Below, one piece after another: positions 33,134 through 47,400 of a DNA stretch of 64,000 nt (positions within the stretch are counted from its first letter, which is position 1; each line of letters opens with the position of its first letter). The position numbers and the translations under genes are program-made. Source of the DNA: Ustulina deusta (lineage: Eukaryota > Ascomycota > Sordariomycetes > Xylariales > Xylariaceae); NCBI GenBank assembly GCA_023159155.1, contig JAJNNX010000013.1, positions 558,001 to 622,000 on the forward strand, given 5' to 3'. The notes under the pieces were generated by a model that had not been told where the DNA came from, searched no databases, and saw only the letters and a program-made list of their open reading frames with translations.

Positions 33134-36100
33134 AATCACAGCAGGGGCGGAGCCGACAGGAAATGGTATATATACTCAGGCAATCGAGTACGGCGGACCA
33201 GCAAGTTGAATGCCTCGAGGCTCAGCCCTCCGGCCTTGGATAGGTGGTGGTGCTGTTTGGCAGTCTCCACCCTCTGGACGGACAGCTGACGGGTGTAGGG
33301 TGCTGGGGCTGAGACAGAAGCTGAGGAGGCTGGTGAATCAACCGCCCCTTCAGCCACACGGGGATCCGGAGCTCCGCCAGCCGACAGCCGGCAACCAAGT
33401 CCCTATCCATGTACACCGACGAAGTACCATCTGCAATGCCAAGAGACATCAAATGCAGATGGCATTGAGCCACAACAACTGTGATCGATAATGTGCTCAT
33501 GCAGGAGCATACAAGAGGACCACACCAGACCCTTCCAGATATCTGCCAATGCCAGCGACGGGCTATTGCTCGGGTGCCTGCTTCGTTTCACGGACCGATT
33601 GTGCTCGGTCTAGGCTCAGGCTAGATGAAGCAACTTACTCTTGTTGGGGACGAGAGGCTCCTTCTACCGAGGCCGTCTTGTCTTTGCCATGGATACATAG
33701 GCTTGAGGGCCGGTACGTCGCGTCGTGCTGCCGCGGTTCTTGCGGGTTCGGGCGTCTGGACTCTATTGGACCCTAGAGACATGACATACACATATAGGTA
33801 TGCGTGCCAGCTTCATCATTCCCGGTTTGGAGGTCTGGCAAGGATTGGTCAAGCACACTCGCTCATGTCCCGAGCCAAGTTGCCAACAACTCGAAGGTCA
33901 AACACCTGGCGATGCACCGTTTGTCATTCAGGAGAATCGTGTGGGCCTGGCAACGTCTAGGATCTCCCCTGCTCAGCCGGCAATGCCTACATACAGTATT
34001 CCCTACTTTGTAGGTATAATCTACTGGTAGCTGCTCGTCGTCAAGCAGGTTGTTGGTTCCGCAAAAGATGCACCAAACAAGCCCTTCGCAGTAGTCCCGC
34101 AGAACTAGACAGAACTAGGGCCGTTCTAGATCGTCTCAGGACTTCGATACAGGTGACAGCTTGACAAGTCAGTTCATTTCGACATTCACTACTGCAGGAG
34201 TGGTCCGTCCGCCCGCCTCGAGATGCCGCTAGTCAAATGATCTGTTCGACGACACACGACACTATGTTTAGTTGTACTGTATACACTATCCCGAATCCCA
34301 CGTTCTCTGATGAGGGCAGGGATCGCTCAAGCTAGTGGTGGTGGTTGACAACTAATTAGCCCGGTTACTGACTCCTGCTCGCCGCTAAGTCACTGATCAT
34401 AATTATTCCTTTCAAGACTCGCTACACTAGTATAGACTTGATCTTATAACTAACTCTAGTGTAGAGGGGTTTGTTTCTCCTCTGACATGATATACTGCCA
34501 TGGATACGAAAAGTTGCATGGATTTTTGGCGATTGTGATGGGTGTTGGCTTGATATGCATATGTAGTCAGGCGGCTCGGACTTCTCAGGCAGGCATCTCT
34601 GAGACCACAATTCACTGGGCCAGGACTTGACGTAACGGGCTGCAGAATCCTGGGCAGATTAGCTGTCGGATAACACTTCTCGTTGGCTACAGATTCCCAG
34701 CGAATCTTACTAATGCCGAGTCAAGCACGTCAGAGCAGCCACAGCGAAGTAGCTTGTAGAGATATCTCGCTTGGGGTTTCATCAGACCAGGGACGCCACC
34801 AGCGAGTGGGCTTGAAGTGTCAAAGGCCGAAAATGAAGGTCGCGAGAAAGGAAGCGCGTCACCGCTGACCAGGTTCTGGGGCTGGATCCTATGCTACCTA
34901 TAACGCTGTACTATTGGGGAAGGGGGGGAGGGATGGTATATCGGAGATATTTATTAGCAAGTTCTCGCGAGAAATAGCGCTTTACGCACACGACGTTGGT
35001 ACTTTCGATAGAAGACTAGAGAGACCAATGACAGACCAGGACGTTTGTTTGACATGGCGTTCAACTTCAGGCTGGACTCGGATCCGGCGGACTGGGACAA
35101 CTCGATCACTTTCACTTACACGTACGTGCGTACATACGGCTAAACATGTACTGTAAAGTGGCCCATTTTCAATACCGATGACAGGGGGAAAAAAAACAAA
35201 AAAAAAACAGAGGGAAGTGAGAGAGGGGACAAAACCAGATCGGCATAGGTAGGCTCCGCGACCGGCTGGAACCTACGGTACAGATCTAGATGCGTAGATA
35301 GCGCATAACCGCACACATACATACATCTGCATCTTATGATCTTATGTGAGAGAGTCTGCAGAGAAGAATGCAAGGGGTTAGACCTGGTCCTCATACCTGC
35401 AGCGAGGGTTTTTGCCACCCAACCCATCTCTGTAATATTTTTTTCAGCATCTTATTAACAACAGGGGACAGTGACTAAGCGCGTACCAATCTATCTACCT
35501 AGCGTACGCATAGTATAGTGTAGTATAGGTGCTACTGTATGTCAACGTGGTGACTGAATGGCGTTTGCTCAAATACATTGCGTACACCCCGACGTAACAG
35601 GTGTATATCATCCGATTGGGATGACCACGAAGGACCAAGGGAATAGAAAGTCGTTCGATCTAGACACCTACAGTAACTAGGCAGGCGGTGTAAATCAATC
35701 CCATTGTGCGATATGATGATCGATTGCTTCGTATGGACAGCACACTAGGGAGACGAGGTCTGGTACGAGTGGAGTGAGCGACCCCAAACCCCAAACAAAA
35801 AGATGGAGAACGAGTCGGTAGTGAGAGGGAGTAATTAATTCCTTCGAGAGTGTCCTGCCAGCAGAGAGGGGCTCGTACGAGCCCAGAGAAGAGGCGTTAG
35901 TATACACTAGATGTTATTGAGTACGCATAGTGCACAGGCAGGAAAAGAGGATCAAGATCTGAATGGACAAGGGTCGGGTACGTATCCCTATGCGGTACCT
36001 ACACTAGTTGGTGGAGATAGTGTAGGTAAGTCATTCATTCGTCTTGGCTGCCAGTCTGGGTTCTGTCGAGGGCTCGACGAATGGCCTGTTTGTCCCATGT

Positions 36101-38525
36101 CTTGGCAGCCGGTGGGCCTATACTGTGCTGGGAATGGAAATGGCAGTTACCTGGTTGGGTATTATATGCGTTGCTCTGGACGAGATCATTGGTCGCTTCC
36201 GGTTGTTGGTTCATGACAAACGAACACAGTATATACTGTAACTAACGCAGGCCCCACTTAAGTATTATGCGCTACCTTAGCATCGACTTGAAGCTCTACT
36301 AGGTACCCGGTCCTGTTAGCATCAGCAGACTCGCCTAATGACCGTACTACACTACTGCAATACCCCTCTTTCATCAGTCATGTTAACCAACTTAGTATAG
36401 CTTTCCCAGTAGTAGGCAGTCTACAAATGTACTATGCAGATTTTCAGCCCTCTCTGCTGACATTTGTTATTGTCTGAGACTATCTACCTGCTCGTCTCGC
36501 TAGGTATGCAAGCCAAGCACAATTAATTAACCCCAGGAATTCATCTGCCTTTCCACATCTGATTTGACCGCGAACACGCTAACTCACTAGTAGTCTGTCT
36601 TCGTTTAGACAACTATTCAGATCCTTGTGCTTGTGTCAAGAGTTTGCTGGCTCGTGGTAAACGGGGGGAAACGTTAACTTCCCTAATTTGCCTGTTATAG
36701 ACCGAAGATTGGATGGGATGTGCTGTGCGGATCAAGGCCCGACCCATAAAGTTTATGTATAGACAAAGTCGAGCGTGCTTGTGCGAAGGCCGCAAGGGTT
36801 CATACATGGTTTATTGTGTTGCAGATGCAAAGTTTATAGATCTCGGAAATCCAAAACGACAGTCCGTGAGATCGGACAGGTTCATCTTTACCCACGAGGA
36901 GATGGGGGGGGGGGGTTGACGCATTGTGCGGCCCGTGAGAGAACTTAACTGTAGGACACGCATAGAGTTTGCACCAGTGTGCCAGCGGGTTGGGATATCA
37001 GATTACGAAAAGTCAAAGGGGTTATACTGTAATAACCTTCTAAATACATGCTTTGCACCTTTTTCACCCGATGATGATAAATCTGGTTAAATACGCCATA
37101 AACCCTGATATATAACATATACCTTGTGGCTGCCATCGACCGTTTAGGTTGTATAATCAGTTGTGACAGCCTGTTTGTTAGTTTAAACCCCTAGAAATCT
37201 AATCTACGAGACAACCTACCGAGCAGTGAGCTAATATTTGTCTCACCCACGTATTATCGTATTTAAGATACCAACAAACTCTATCCAAGACATAGAGGAT
37301 TTTTGGTGGTTTTGGGTTGTCTGATTCAAAGTTGGACCTGCCCTCGTGTGCTGCTGGAGATTGTTGATGGTCGCCTGGCTGACTAAGACTTGGATGGTAT
37401 GTATTGCTGAATGTGGTGTGGTGGCTAGTAGAACTGGCCTTTGTTTATTGGCCCAACTCATCCCGGGTTAGATCTGCGGAGGTGAGCTTTTGTATGGCGG
37501 GAATATTGAAAATTGATCGGGGGTAATAGATACGAAGCATTAGTCCCATTTCAGTCCGTGGGCTTCCCCGCCGTCCATGTAGCCGGTGATTGTTGACTGT
37601 CAAATATGCTGACGTGATCCGTTGTGTATTTATCGAGACGAGAAGGGATAAACTTCTCGAGACTCCCGAGGAGGCGATGGGGAGGTCGCGCAAAGTGGCG
37701 GTCAAGTGTATAGTGTAATGTAGATGATTATGTAAAATTTCTAAGGAAACACTAAGTGTTACACCATTCATCGCTACATCTTTGTCCAAGGCTTTCTAGA
37801 AATTCGATTAGTCCGTTGATAGGTAGGTAGCTATCTGGGTGCTTTATTGTGATGACGTTGCATCACTGTCTATTCCATATCCCGAGATCACGCTTCTATC
37901 CATATCAAGGAGGTGGCCAGATTGTGCGGCCGACCGGTACGCGACATAAGTTGTGGGCTGGGAAGGCAGTCGACTCATCCAATATGACGGCCCTGTCGCT
38001 TCGGATAGATCTGCATTCAATCTATCGATCGGAAGCTGTGATGCAGGGTGCTGCATTTGAATAATATACTAGAGTTACGTCACAGGATAAGTAAGGGTTG
38101 ATAATCAAAGACAAAGCGCTTCTAGGTTAGCTGGACATATCCTTCGTCGGCGGCAATTATCAGATTGCGCCTATTCTAGTTATATACTTTGAATCTAACT
38201 TGGTGTATCAATTCTCCCGGGGAATCCCATTCCCTATCCTGTGACATCCAGACATGCCTGTCTTTTATTTCCTGCACAGCTGGAAATGTAACATCAATGA
38301 AAACGCCGGCTCGATTGCTAGAGCCGGTAGCTCGTGGTCATCCTCCACACGAGTCTTGGGTATAAACTTTTTGATTGATTCTAGGCTTTCATCTACCGGT
38401 AACAAAACATGTGGCTGTGACCTAATAAGGCGGTCGTAGGGTATCGCTCCAAGATGCTTTGATGTTAAGGGGTAGAATGAAGCCCGAAGTGTGTAAACAA
38501 TACAAATGATGACTGGATAGCATTG
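33134..38525. other. 5.4-kb gene-poor region upstream of the Zn(II)2Cys6 gene
   Basis: No recognisable coding sequence. Frames rarely exceed 100 codons and overlap on both strands. Features seen: an A-run near 35190-35208, a G-run at 36904-36915, and TACCTAGGTA-like blocks near 35500 and 36300. The left end (33134-33300) is the promoter of the zinc-cluster gene, with TATATATAC on the minus strand near 33160-33170. The right end is the 3' flank of the homeobox gene. Confidence 0.45.
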
Positions 38526-39859
38526 CTAGATGCTGCCGCGTTTCAAGTCGGTGGTTCGATGTCGTTTCGCTGATTCTATTTCAAGGTCCTCGTAATTGCT
38601 CCCTTCACTATCACTATGCTGCTTGCCCCCAGGATCGTAATCTATTCGCTCGCGCTCACGCTCGCGCTCGGTCGAAGACAAAGTCTTGTCTACCGCGCGC
38701 CCATTCATGGCATTTGACTCGGCACGGGCATTGTTAATCATGGTTGGTAACTGCCGCCTCCTCGCGTTGATAAACCAGTTCGAAATTTGATCTGTAGTTG
38801 AAGTCTGAGGTTAGCCACGTAGATTCAACGATACCAGAGTCGCTAGATGCGCTAGCTTACTCATCTGCAAGCCCGTTTGCCTCATCAATTCTTGTTTTTC
38901 ATCCTCAGTTGGATAAGGATGATGCAAATGACCCACAAACCACTTGCGCAGTTTATCCGTGGTCTCCTTGGGCAAGTTGCCACGGCGTTTTCGTTGTTTG
39001 CCATCTCCGCTCGTCCCCATACCGCCGAAGTCACTGATGCGCATAAACGTCTCTTGGAAATGGGGCCCGTAGGCCCCTGGTGAAAATGGTGTTCTATCGA
39101 AATGGGCTGACCCAACAGAGAGGGACTGGAGCCTGTTCGGATGGTGGTAACCGTAGCCAAAACTTGCCGGCCGATATCCCTGCCCTCCAAGGTCCAAACA
39201 ATGGCCGCTGCTAGAGGCTAAACTGGGCCGCCTGGGTGACTCGGACATATACTCGTCACCAGCGTGGCTTTGCATCCGATGAGCTTCGCTGATGCCTCGT
39301 TCAAAGTCCAACAGCGGAAGGCTAGGGAGCGTTGGACGTGCCTCGATAGTGACAGGCGATCTCAGAGACGGAATAACGACGCTTTTGGTATAAGAGCTTG
39401 AGATGTCCGAATACGCGAGTCCTGAATGGGACGTAGGTGTTGGGGACTGCGGTCGGGACCCGGCTTGCGGGAGGTCATAGAGTCGTGGTATCCGGTTGGC
39501 CCTATCGAATTCCCTTTCTTCATCAGCGGACAGACGTCTTCGCTTGAACCGATTAGGAGAGTGGATGTAATCCGGGGGCGTCGAAGCTCCATTAAATTGA
39601 GGTCCAGTGGGTGATATGGCCGACGGCGATGTTCTTGCTACATCACGATGAATATCTAGCTGGAGTTCTGGAATAACCTGACAACGTGTTAGAACCAACT
39701 ATTGGCCATAAGGGGCTAAATTACCTGGCGGATAGGCGGGAGTGCCGTCTGCTCCTGCTCGTGTCCTATTCTGGCCGGAGGTTCTGGACGGTTATCTAGC
39801 CAAGGGACTTCGTAGTGAAAGCCTGAGTGGTAGTGGCGAGTCGACATGACGGAATGCAT
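38526..39859 (-). CDS. KN/TALE-class homeobox transcription factor
   Basis: Three exons on the minus strand, 39859-39725, 39677-38861 and 38791-38526, encode about 405 residues. The homeodomain is near residues 270-332: it has the TALE three-residue extension and the diagnostic HPYPTEDEKQELMRQTGL and NQISNWFINARRRQLP, with the recognition helix WFINARRR spanning the second splice site (A|AT = Asn). The upstream region is Ser/Pro-rich with a basic FKRRRLSADEE segment; the C-terminus has an Arg/Glu repeat (ERERERER) and is acidic. Proteins of this kind include Neurospora kal-1 and Magnaporthe/Fusarium homeobox factors that control conidiation and fruiting. Two in-frame ATGs are possible, 39859 (MHSVMSTRHYHS) and 39847 (MSTRHYHS); the first has A at -3. 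The intron 1 join gives PPIRQ-VIPELQL in frame. Confidence 0.92.
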
Positions 39860-42800
39860 TTTAATGTTTTTTCGATGAGCATTTGAAAATGACGTTAAAA
39901 CTGGGTCTGGCTACCGCTTTCGAGATGTTACGGTATAACAATATAAACAAGAACGATTTCCCGCTCTGCGGCAAAGTCGACGTAGGTGAGTGAAAAGCCA
40001 GCGGCGGCCTATCCTGACTGATGATGGCCAGCCTATCCCTAGGGGCCCCTCGAATCCCAGCTTATCCGGCAAAGGCGACGAGAACACCCAGGCTCTGAAT
40101 TGTGCAGTGGTGCCTGCCTCTACCGAATCCTGCACTTTGTTGATGAAGGCAAAGCTCTTAGGTTGTTATAACAAGAGGATCAATTCGCCCCGGTGGAAGA
40201 AAAGAAGCATCAGGAACCGCCTCTCTATTTCTTGCTAATTCGACAATGCTATCGTCAATGTATAATCAGAACATATCAAACAATAGCACTCATCGCATAA
40301 AAGGTCGTCTTCGAAGAACACAAGTTTGGAAGAAGATGTTGATGTAGAAAAAGAAAAGTTTAGCAAGGTAACTATTCAACAACAGTAAGATAAGAATCAA
40401 AAAAAGAAGGCATCTTCAGACGACAATACAAGAAAAACTGAAGAGGAATGCTCGTGAACATAAGGAGACTGGACGGCTTTTCAATGATGAAGTTAGGTGT
40501 GGGTAGGCGCATTTGAAGTTATAGGTACGACTTGGTCTAAACCATAAGAAGCCAGAAGCCATGCGAGCCTTTGTCAAGACAGGGATAGCATCGACATCTC
40601 GAAGGGGACGACGAAGCTAGTCGTACTGTGTGCTCATAACTGCTGTAATGTATGTACACTATACTAAACCAGACTGACTACTTGTGGAGTGGCGTAGTCT
40701 TTAAACTAATGCACCATGACTCTCAATGTCTTTCGACTTGCTAGGCGTTTGGGTGGCACCGAGCAACCGTGCGGGCCACATGGCGGGCTTAAGGGTCTTC
40801 ACAACCAGAAGACCATAAACTTGGTTCAAGCTGGAAAGGGAGAGGCACACTAGGTACACTACAATGTACACGCTTGAGCAACCTGACAAGGGAGGCAAGT
40901 GATTGTACCTGTATAGTGTAGTGTGTGTACGTTTTCATGCGAGCATGACCCCGGGAACAGGGGTTTGTGAGGCACCCCGGACCGTAGCGGTTGGTGTCTG
41001 TCTAGTGCCAGATGAAATTGCCCGATACTCTGTGCCAGGAAGAGAGACCATGGGAGGCTTCCAGGGGTTGACCTTGCGCGCGGGTACCATTGCATGTCGC
41101 GCCCGTACTTGTACCTTGAGTAGTAAAGTTCCTCAGTTCGAGATTCTCCTCTCCACATCCTCTCCACAAGCGACCTGGTCTACACTACCGTGCGGTTTGA
41201 TAAATTGGACTATGGAAATGGGTCGACTGTAATACTTATAAGCGGCGTCACAAGAAAAGACAAACTCTTACAATGTGAAGTAGTACAGGGAACGAAGAAG
41301 AAAATAAGAAGACGGAGTGAGAGCAGGCGAGAGTGAGCATTGTCTTGATGCAGTTGAACTGACCTTTTCCTCATTCATTCCACTCGTCTTCTCGAACGGG
41401 GGAGTCTAGAAACCATGAACAACAAGGACCCAGCTATACGCTCAATAAGTATGTACACTCCACTACGACGTACCCAGGCCGACCCAACTCGGGCGGTCTG
41501 CCGGAGCTGGAATCGAGGCCCCGGGTTGTTGCACGCGGGTATGATGAGAACTCCAAGTGCAACGCTAGCAGTTCACTGGCAATGCTAGGTAAAGTACATA
41601 GGTATTCCCCAACTGCAGGCCACCGACCCAGGAGAAAGAAGGTTTCTATGCAGCTGCGTCTCGGTAGACTACTGAGCATCAGGACCATCAGCCAAGGCAA
41701 GGACCAAGCAGACGGCCATAGAGGTGCCCGGGGAACTGGCTCTGTTTGAAAAGATGTCCGTGTTCGGTAATAACGCGCCTGGTGTCGGCTTTGCTGCCTG
41801 GGTGGAGGGATCTGATGTGGTTGATGCTGGTGATATCCATTTCTCGTGACAGGACTCGCGGTATGCTCTACACGACTAGACGTGCGCCTCCAGCCTGTAC
41901 GACATACCACGTATAAGACAAAGACAGAGTGATCACACTGGGTTTTCCAATGAGTACCTTGGGTGACTCTGGGCTGATTCCCTTCTTTTTTTCTTCGACA
42001 CGACGACGGGGCATGGTGTGTGCGTGACACCGCTCGCCGCAGTATTTGATAGGCATGGACATGTACACTTATATACAAAGATGTTCGATCCGTGACGTGG
42101 TGGAAGGTTAACATTTTTTTAGCCCCGGTCCGAGATAGAATGTCGGAAGTTATATAGAATAAGACAACAACACCAGCAACGAAGAATGGGAAGAAGCACG
42201 TGAGTTGTCTTCTGCATCAAAGTATAGGTCTGCCTCCTGTTTAGACAAAAGCAGGTGCCTCTTAGACAAGTCAGCAGCGGATGACTGCTGAAAGAGTTCG
42301 TGTCTCGTCGATATGCAATACCGCGTAGATTGTAGGCGCAATTGAAATAGTGTATTCGTTATTGGCCTGGAACATGCGCTATGTCTTGGGGGCAACTCGA
42401 CGTGTCAGTCAACAGCACACCTTGTTAGCGGCCCACAGGCACAAACAGGTACGAGACGGAGCTAAAAGCTGCCCGCCACCGACGACCGCTTCAGTCTGCA
42501 GCAGGTGTCGCCAGCGTAATTACAGGAGACATGACCAAGTGTATACTACTGTATTGTACCTGAACAACCCACGATATAGTATACATTACTATTACGCAGA
42601 CAAGCAGCTACTTTGAGGTAGGCGGAGTATGGCGGTAGTATTGTGCACTAGATGCTCCTACGGTCATTTTAGGACTACTGGATTGTAGCGCGTGTTCTTA
42701 GCACACCATCTAGCGCACACATACTGGAGAGGCTAAGATGGAATCTTCCGAGTAGAATTTAACCCACAACCGTTGAGATGGACCCCTTACGCCAGCATTA

Positions 42801-43500
42801 GTCCACTGATCGCTGTCTCCTGTAGCGTGCTGTAGCGCACAGTAGCCCGTTCGCAACACGTTGCTTGCACTTGTCAGGCCTGCCAACTAATAATAGACTA
42901 ACTGAGGAACTGATCAATAAAAGGAACGCCCTCTGATTTACACTACACTAGTCTGCACACCACCTCCCTAGTAATAGGGTAAGCAAGCTTTACTGTAGAT
43001 GACCAGATGATCTGCCGACGAAGAAGGGCCGGCATTGCACGCTCGAGTCAGTTACCTACTGCCCTAGGGAGTTAGTTAGTTACCTAGATAACTTACTGTA
43101 AGTCTCGCTGGTCCGAACCCTCTCTGGGGGGCGCGGGGCGTACCCAGGCACACTCCTACTTCTGCCACTCGCCCTGCACGAGTCGCCATCTTAAAAGCCG
43201 CCATGATTCCACCACGAGCCTCCGAGGTGAAGGGAATCAGCGCCAGAGGTTCCGCGAGTATATTCCGATACGGCCCACAGATGTTACTTCTCTGACGCGC
43301 GTTCCTGACGCTGTGCCCACGTACGCATCCAGGAGATACAGATGGTGTATATATATATGGCCAGTCTTTCCCGCAGATCACCGGAACCGTCGCCCTGGTA
43401 TCTCTGTCTTCAAGAATTGGCCGTAAATTAGTTTGCTGTTTCGAGACGGTTCTTCCTCTCCAGACATTCCATGTAGCCCACACCCCCTCTCCGTTTGGTT
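39860..43500. other. Gene-poor region upstream of the homeobox gene, left part
   Basis: This is the 5' flank of the homeobox gene and beyond. A purine-rich leader (GAAGAACACAAG, AAAAAGAAAAG) is at 40310-40440. The longest frame is 226 codons on the minus strand (41434-42114), beginning MLTFHHVTDRTSLYISVHVH; it overlaps another minus-strand frame and shows no motif, so I do not call it a gene. Nothing else is recognisable. Confidence 0.4.
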
Positions 43501-44400
43501 ACTAATTTGCCTCCTATTGCTGGAGTGGTCCGGATAGTGCTACTGATGTTTCACATCTCGCATGCTACGCTGGTATAATCTATAATCTCAACCGCAAGCC
43601 ACAATCTGTCGTGCACGTCCCTAGTGCGCTGCACACCGACGCTCTACTTAGTGCTGCGCGCGATCAGTAATCATCATCCTCCCCGCCGTATACGATCTGG
43701 TTACACCGTCAATCTTCAGCCTCGTCGACGGCGTCGATTCCCAGATCTCGCCCTCAACCACCGCGTCGCCCGTGATGATGTTGGGGGGTTTTTTTTGTGG
43801 CTTCAGGCTCTGTGCACCCTGTTCTCTCCTACCCTTTCCGCCGGGTCCTCTTCCATGACTGGAACACTGATTGGAACAATGTCCCCGAGCACGTCAAGCC
43901 TGTTGGTTCCCTGAGATACCACGCTAGCCGAATGCTTGTCGACCAGGTATTCTTCTCACGATACGGTAGCTCCACCGGTGCCTCGTGCGGATCGGTACCG
44001 CACGCACATCATTCTCAACGGTAGATCATCGACGGAATTACTACAAATGGATAGACCGTTTATTAGGGTCAAACATTTGGGCAATATAGCCACCAGTCTG
44101 GCTCCTGAACATGGGCGACTCATACTTATACCGCAGTACCGGTACCTGCCTATTCGCTGATCAATGCAAAATTCGCACATAGTACGCGGTAACACAATTT
44201 CTCCACACGAGACTGGCAGGACAGCCCTCAAGCCGAGCGATGTTCCGGGTAGCTGGCATCGGGGCTTACACATCCCGCGCGCCACGGCGGCGACGGAGGC
44301 GGCAGCTTACTTTTGCGGCGTCCAGCACAGGCTTTCTGCTTAGGTGGTGCCATGTTGATGGGCGGGTGACACGAGAGAGTGTGGCGGGAGGAAAAAGCAA
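43501..44400 (+). other. Possible coding fragments of unknown identity
   Basis: A plus-strand stretch reads SVHPVLSYPFRRVLFHDWNT then DWNNVPEHVKPVGSLRYHAS (43800-43945), which looks like real protein rather than noise, and stops at a potential donor GTATTC. A short G/T-rich gap ending CTTCAG precedes it (43772-43806) and could be a splice site, but the implied intron of about 35 nt would be too short. On the minus strand, ATGGCACCACCTAAGCAG (from 44352) is followed by a GTAAGC donor. I recognise no family, and no full gene can be assembled. Confidence 0.25.
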
Positions 44401-47400
44401 GCTGCAGAATGCTATTTAGATCTCCCGATTCGTGAGAGTCGGTTCGTTGCCAGCGAACCTCTTTCGTTCTTTACGAGGGACCCACTGGCCAAATATCGTA
44501 GTGTACCTACCGTAGTATAAAAGAGACGGGCGGAGACGGGGACGGGTAGCAGGGACTTAATTACGTGCTGTACCATCTGCGCTACAACTGTTCCCCGGGA
44601 TAGGTGAGGAGTTCACCTGTTGCGACTAAAAGGCTCGGCACGTCCACTCGACGGAATTCGACCTGGTACGGAATCATGCACCTCGGACCCGAATGACTTA
44701 GGACGAGCTTATACGGTGCCTTCTGGCGGTATGCATACTGTATAGCATAAGCCGATCTTGTGGCCGTTTCAATGAGACACGGAAACAGGGCTGTTAACAC
44801 TATATTCTTGGGGTAACGTTTCCATCAGTCCTGTCGGAGCGGTGGGACTGTCGCCACAATTACCCATGATGACCGAGGGCCCCAGGCATATTATCACTCT
44901 GTAAGGATACATTTTAATGTTGCACCTATATCTACAGTGTCATCCGGGGCTTGAAGCCGTGACCAGGTATCTTACATAGTACCAAGCAGCAATCCCCATC
45001 ATTGCTGAATATGGTTGCATCTCTCGCCAAATTGTTTCATGCTGATGAACTAACCAAGCCTTATTCATGATTACCATGCGAGTAACATCTCGGCTGATAA
45101 GTGTAGGCGTCGTCTATGTGTAGGATAGCCTCACTTGATGCTGCTGCGCATACGCCTCGGGCTTCAGCGCCGCCCAGGCAGGTCTGCCGCCTACCTATCT
45201 ACTGCCTCGTGAACAATCCGCCATGTTTAAATTCGTCTTACGAGAGAACCTAGAACCCCCAGCTCTCATGCCACTCCTGCATCTTCCATCAACGGCGAGC
45301 CAATGAAAGTGTTTCCAGCTGACTGGCATCCTTAGACGCATAAGAGATGAGTAGTCGACGTCCACCCCAACCACATGCATGCATGCGCATGAAACCATGA
45401 GAAGTTGTGGTCGCACAAGCGCGCAATTATAATATGATCACGGCTGTTTTGCTTCGCCCTTGGTGGTTTGATCAGGCGGCAAGGGCCGTGCTACAGTCAG
45501 ATGTCAGCCCTTTCTCACTCCAGCTGTCACTTATACAAAATGCCATCCATACGCGTACTCTAGCATCGTCGTCGTTAGTCATGGTCTATCATCATTATTA
45601 ATCATGGCACGGATTCTGTCACGGATAGAATTGAGAACCGTGCTTCTGTCAAACGAGCCCTAGATCTAGCCACGCCCCTGTCAAATCAACTTCCGGGCCG
45701 CTGTCATCGGAAGCCCCCCTGGCTTGCCCAAGAATGGGAATGCGGTGGATCTTCTTGAGGTACCATTCGCGACAATTCCCGGAATTAGGCAAAGGCTAGA
45801 CACCGCTAGCTCTCCCCTCCGTCCCTAACATTTTCTGACGGCACCAGGTTCCCGGGTTACTCCTGTGTTATGTCGTTGCCGATCATGTACCTTTTGGCCA
45901 GTGTCATCTTTGACTACATAATACCTAATACCTAACTGTAGCAGAAATAGGGGGTGTTGACTTGCACTGGCTCATAGGTAGGAACGCGTCCGAGTCACAG
46001 ATATAGCACCTCAATTACCGCACAGTTCTCCTTAAGTAGCACGGTTATGTAGGTAGGTAGCATCAAAGGCTTACACGCTGCGTACCTTTGTATCTAAACC
46101 ATAGACGTTTCTGAAAGTGGACTGTACATGTCGGTATGTAGGTATGTAGTGTATACCTACATGGTAAGGAAAAAAGAAGTACATCCATTGTTGTTACGAT
46201 TTCCACCTTGAGGCTGTCTAGTATTGTGGGGTATTCTGACAAAGTCCACCCATCTCGACTTACCTAGGTATGTAAGTAGGGAAGCCTTACACGTGTACAC
46301 TACACACCTATACTAGGTAGGTACCTAACCATGAGCCCCCGGAGCTGTACCTACACTAATTAGTTTTTTTTAGGAATACATCACCTCGCTCTCTCACCAC
46401 GTTGCAACTTCAGTCATTCATCTGAATTCCCTTTGAAGCCGCTATCTAATTTTGTCTTTAACATACACTACTCCCCCTCTACTGTATGCTAACCGCTTCC
46501 AACTACGGGCTGATGGAAATTTGCAGGGTCCCGGCTTTACCACAACTTCAACATTACCAGCTTCGTGGCTTGGAACACATGCATTCTCGTTGCCCGGACC
46601 GACTTCTTTTGCTGTATCAGATCATGAACGACGATCTACACTACCCGTAGTACGCCTCTGCTTTTCCCATATTCATCTCATCCTAGCTAAGTTAGGGGTT
46701 GGGATCAAGGTTGTTCGACTGCCAGGTGTCATAACGGCTTTCAAAAGCAGCCTGCTTGAACGCTTCACCGTCGGAGCTCAGAAAGCTCTTGAGACAATCA
46801 CCTTAGCTGCTGCCCATGTTTGGATCCCCTGCGTATCAACCACAACCGCTGCACACCTGAAATGTCTGAGAGGCGTTTGCAGATCTACTGGGCGCCGATG
46901 GAACGCCATGCCTACTTTGACCAAAGATGGCACAGGATATCGGAGAGCACATTGCCTCGACACGACATCGCTAATCTTGCAGACGGCTACGGACATATTT
47001 TATGTACCCTGATCCCCAGGAAGGAGAAGAGCTGCCGCTGACCAGGTAAAGCGACCCTGGCATATCGCATTATCGTACCGGGGCGAACTGCTCGGGATTT
47101 GTGCTCCTGTGTGCGACCCTTGATCAAAAATCTAATGGCAGGCCATCAGTGTGCTACGCCTCTTTGTCGCTGGACGATGCCTCCACCGCCATTCCACGCG
47201 GTACAAGCGGCACTTTGCATCGCGTAGCAAGGTTTTGGTTCCTTGGGAAGTGACTGCCCGGCAGTATGTATCTCTCCAGTCTGGTGTTTAAACTCTGCAG
47301 TTACTGGACTGTCGTGATGAAATCAATCTAGTTGTCAGCCCTGGTATGGGCTGTATAGGTTGTGTTCCCAGGAATCATGATTTTTCCATCATCTCGACTA

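Noticed and set aside
44530..44600. Minus-strand tRNA A-box-like sequence (TAGCGCAGATGG) with a T-run downstream
   Set aside because: No B box (GGTTCRANNCC) and no cloverleaf can be drawn.
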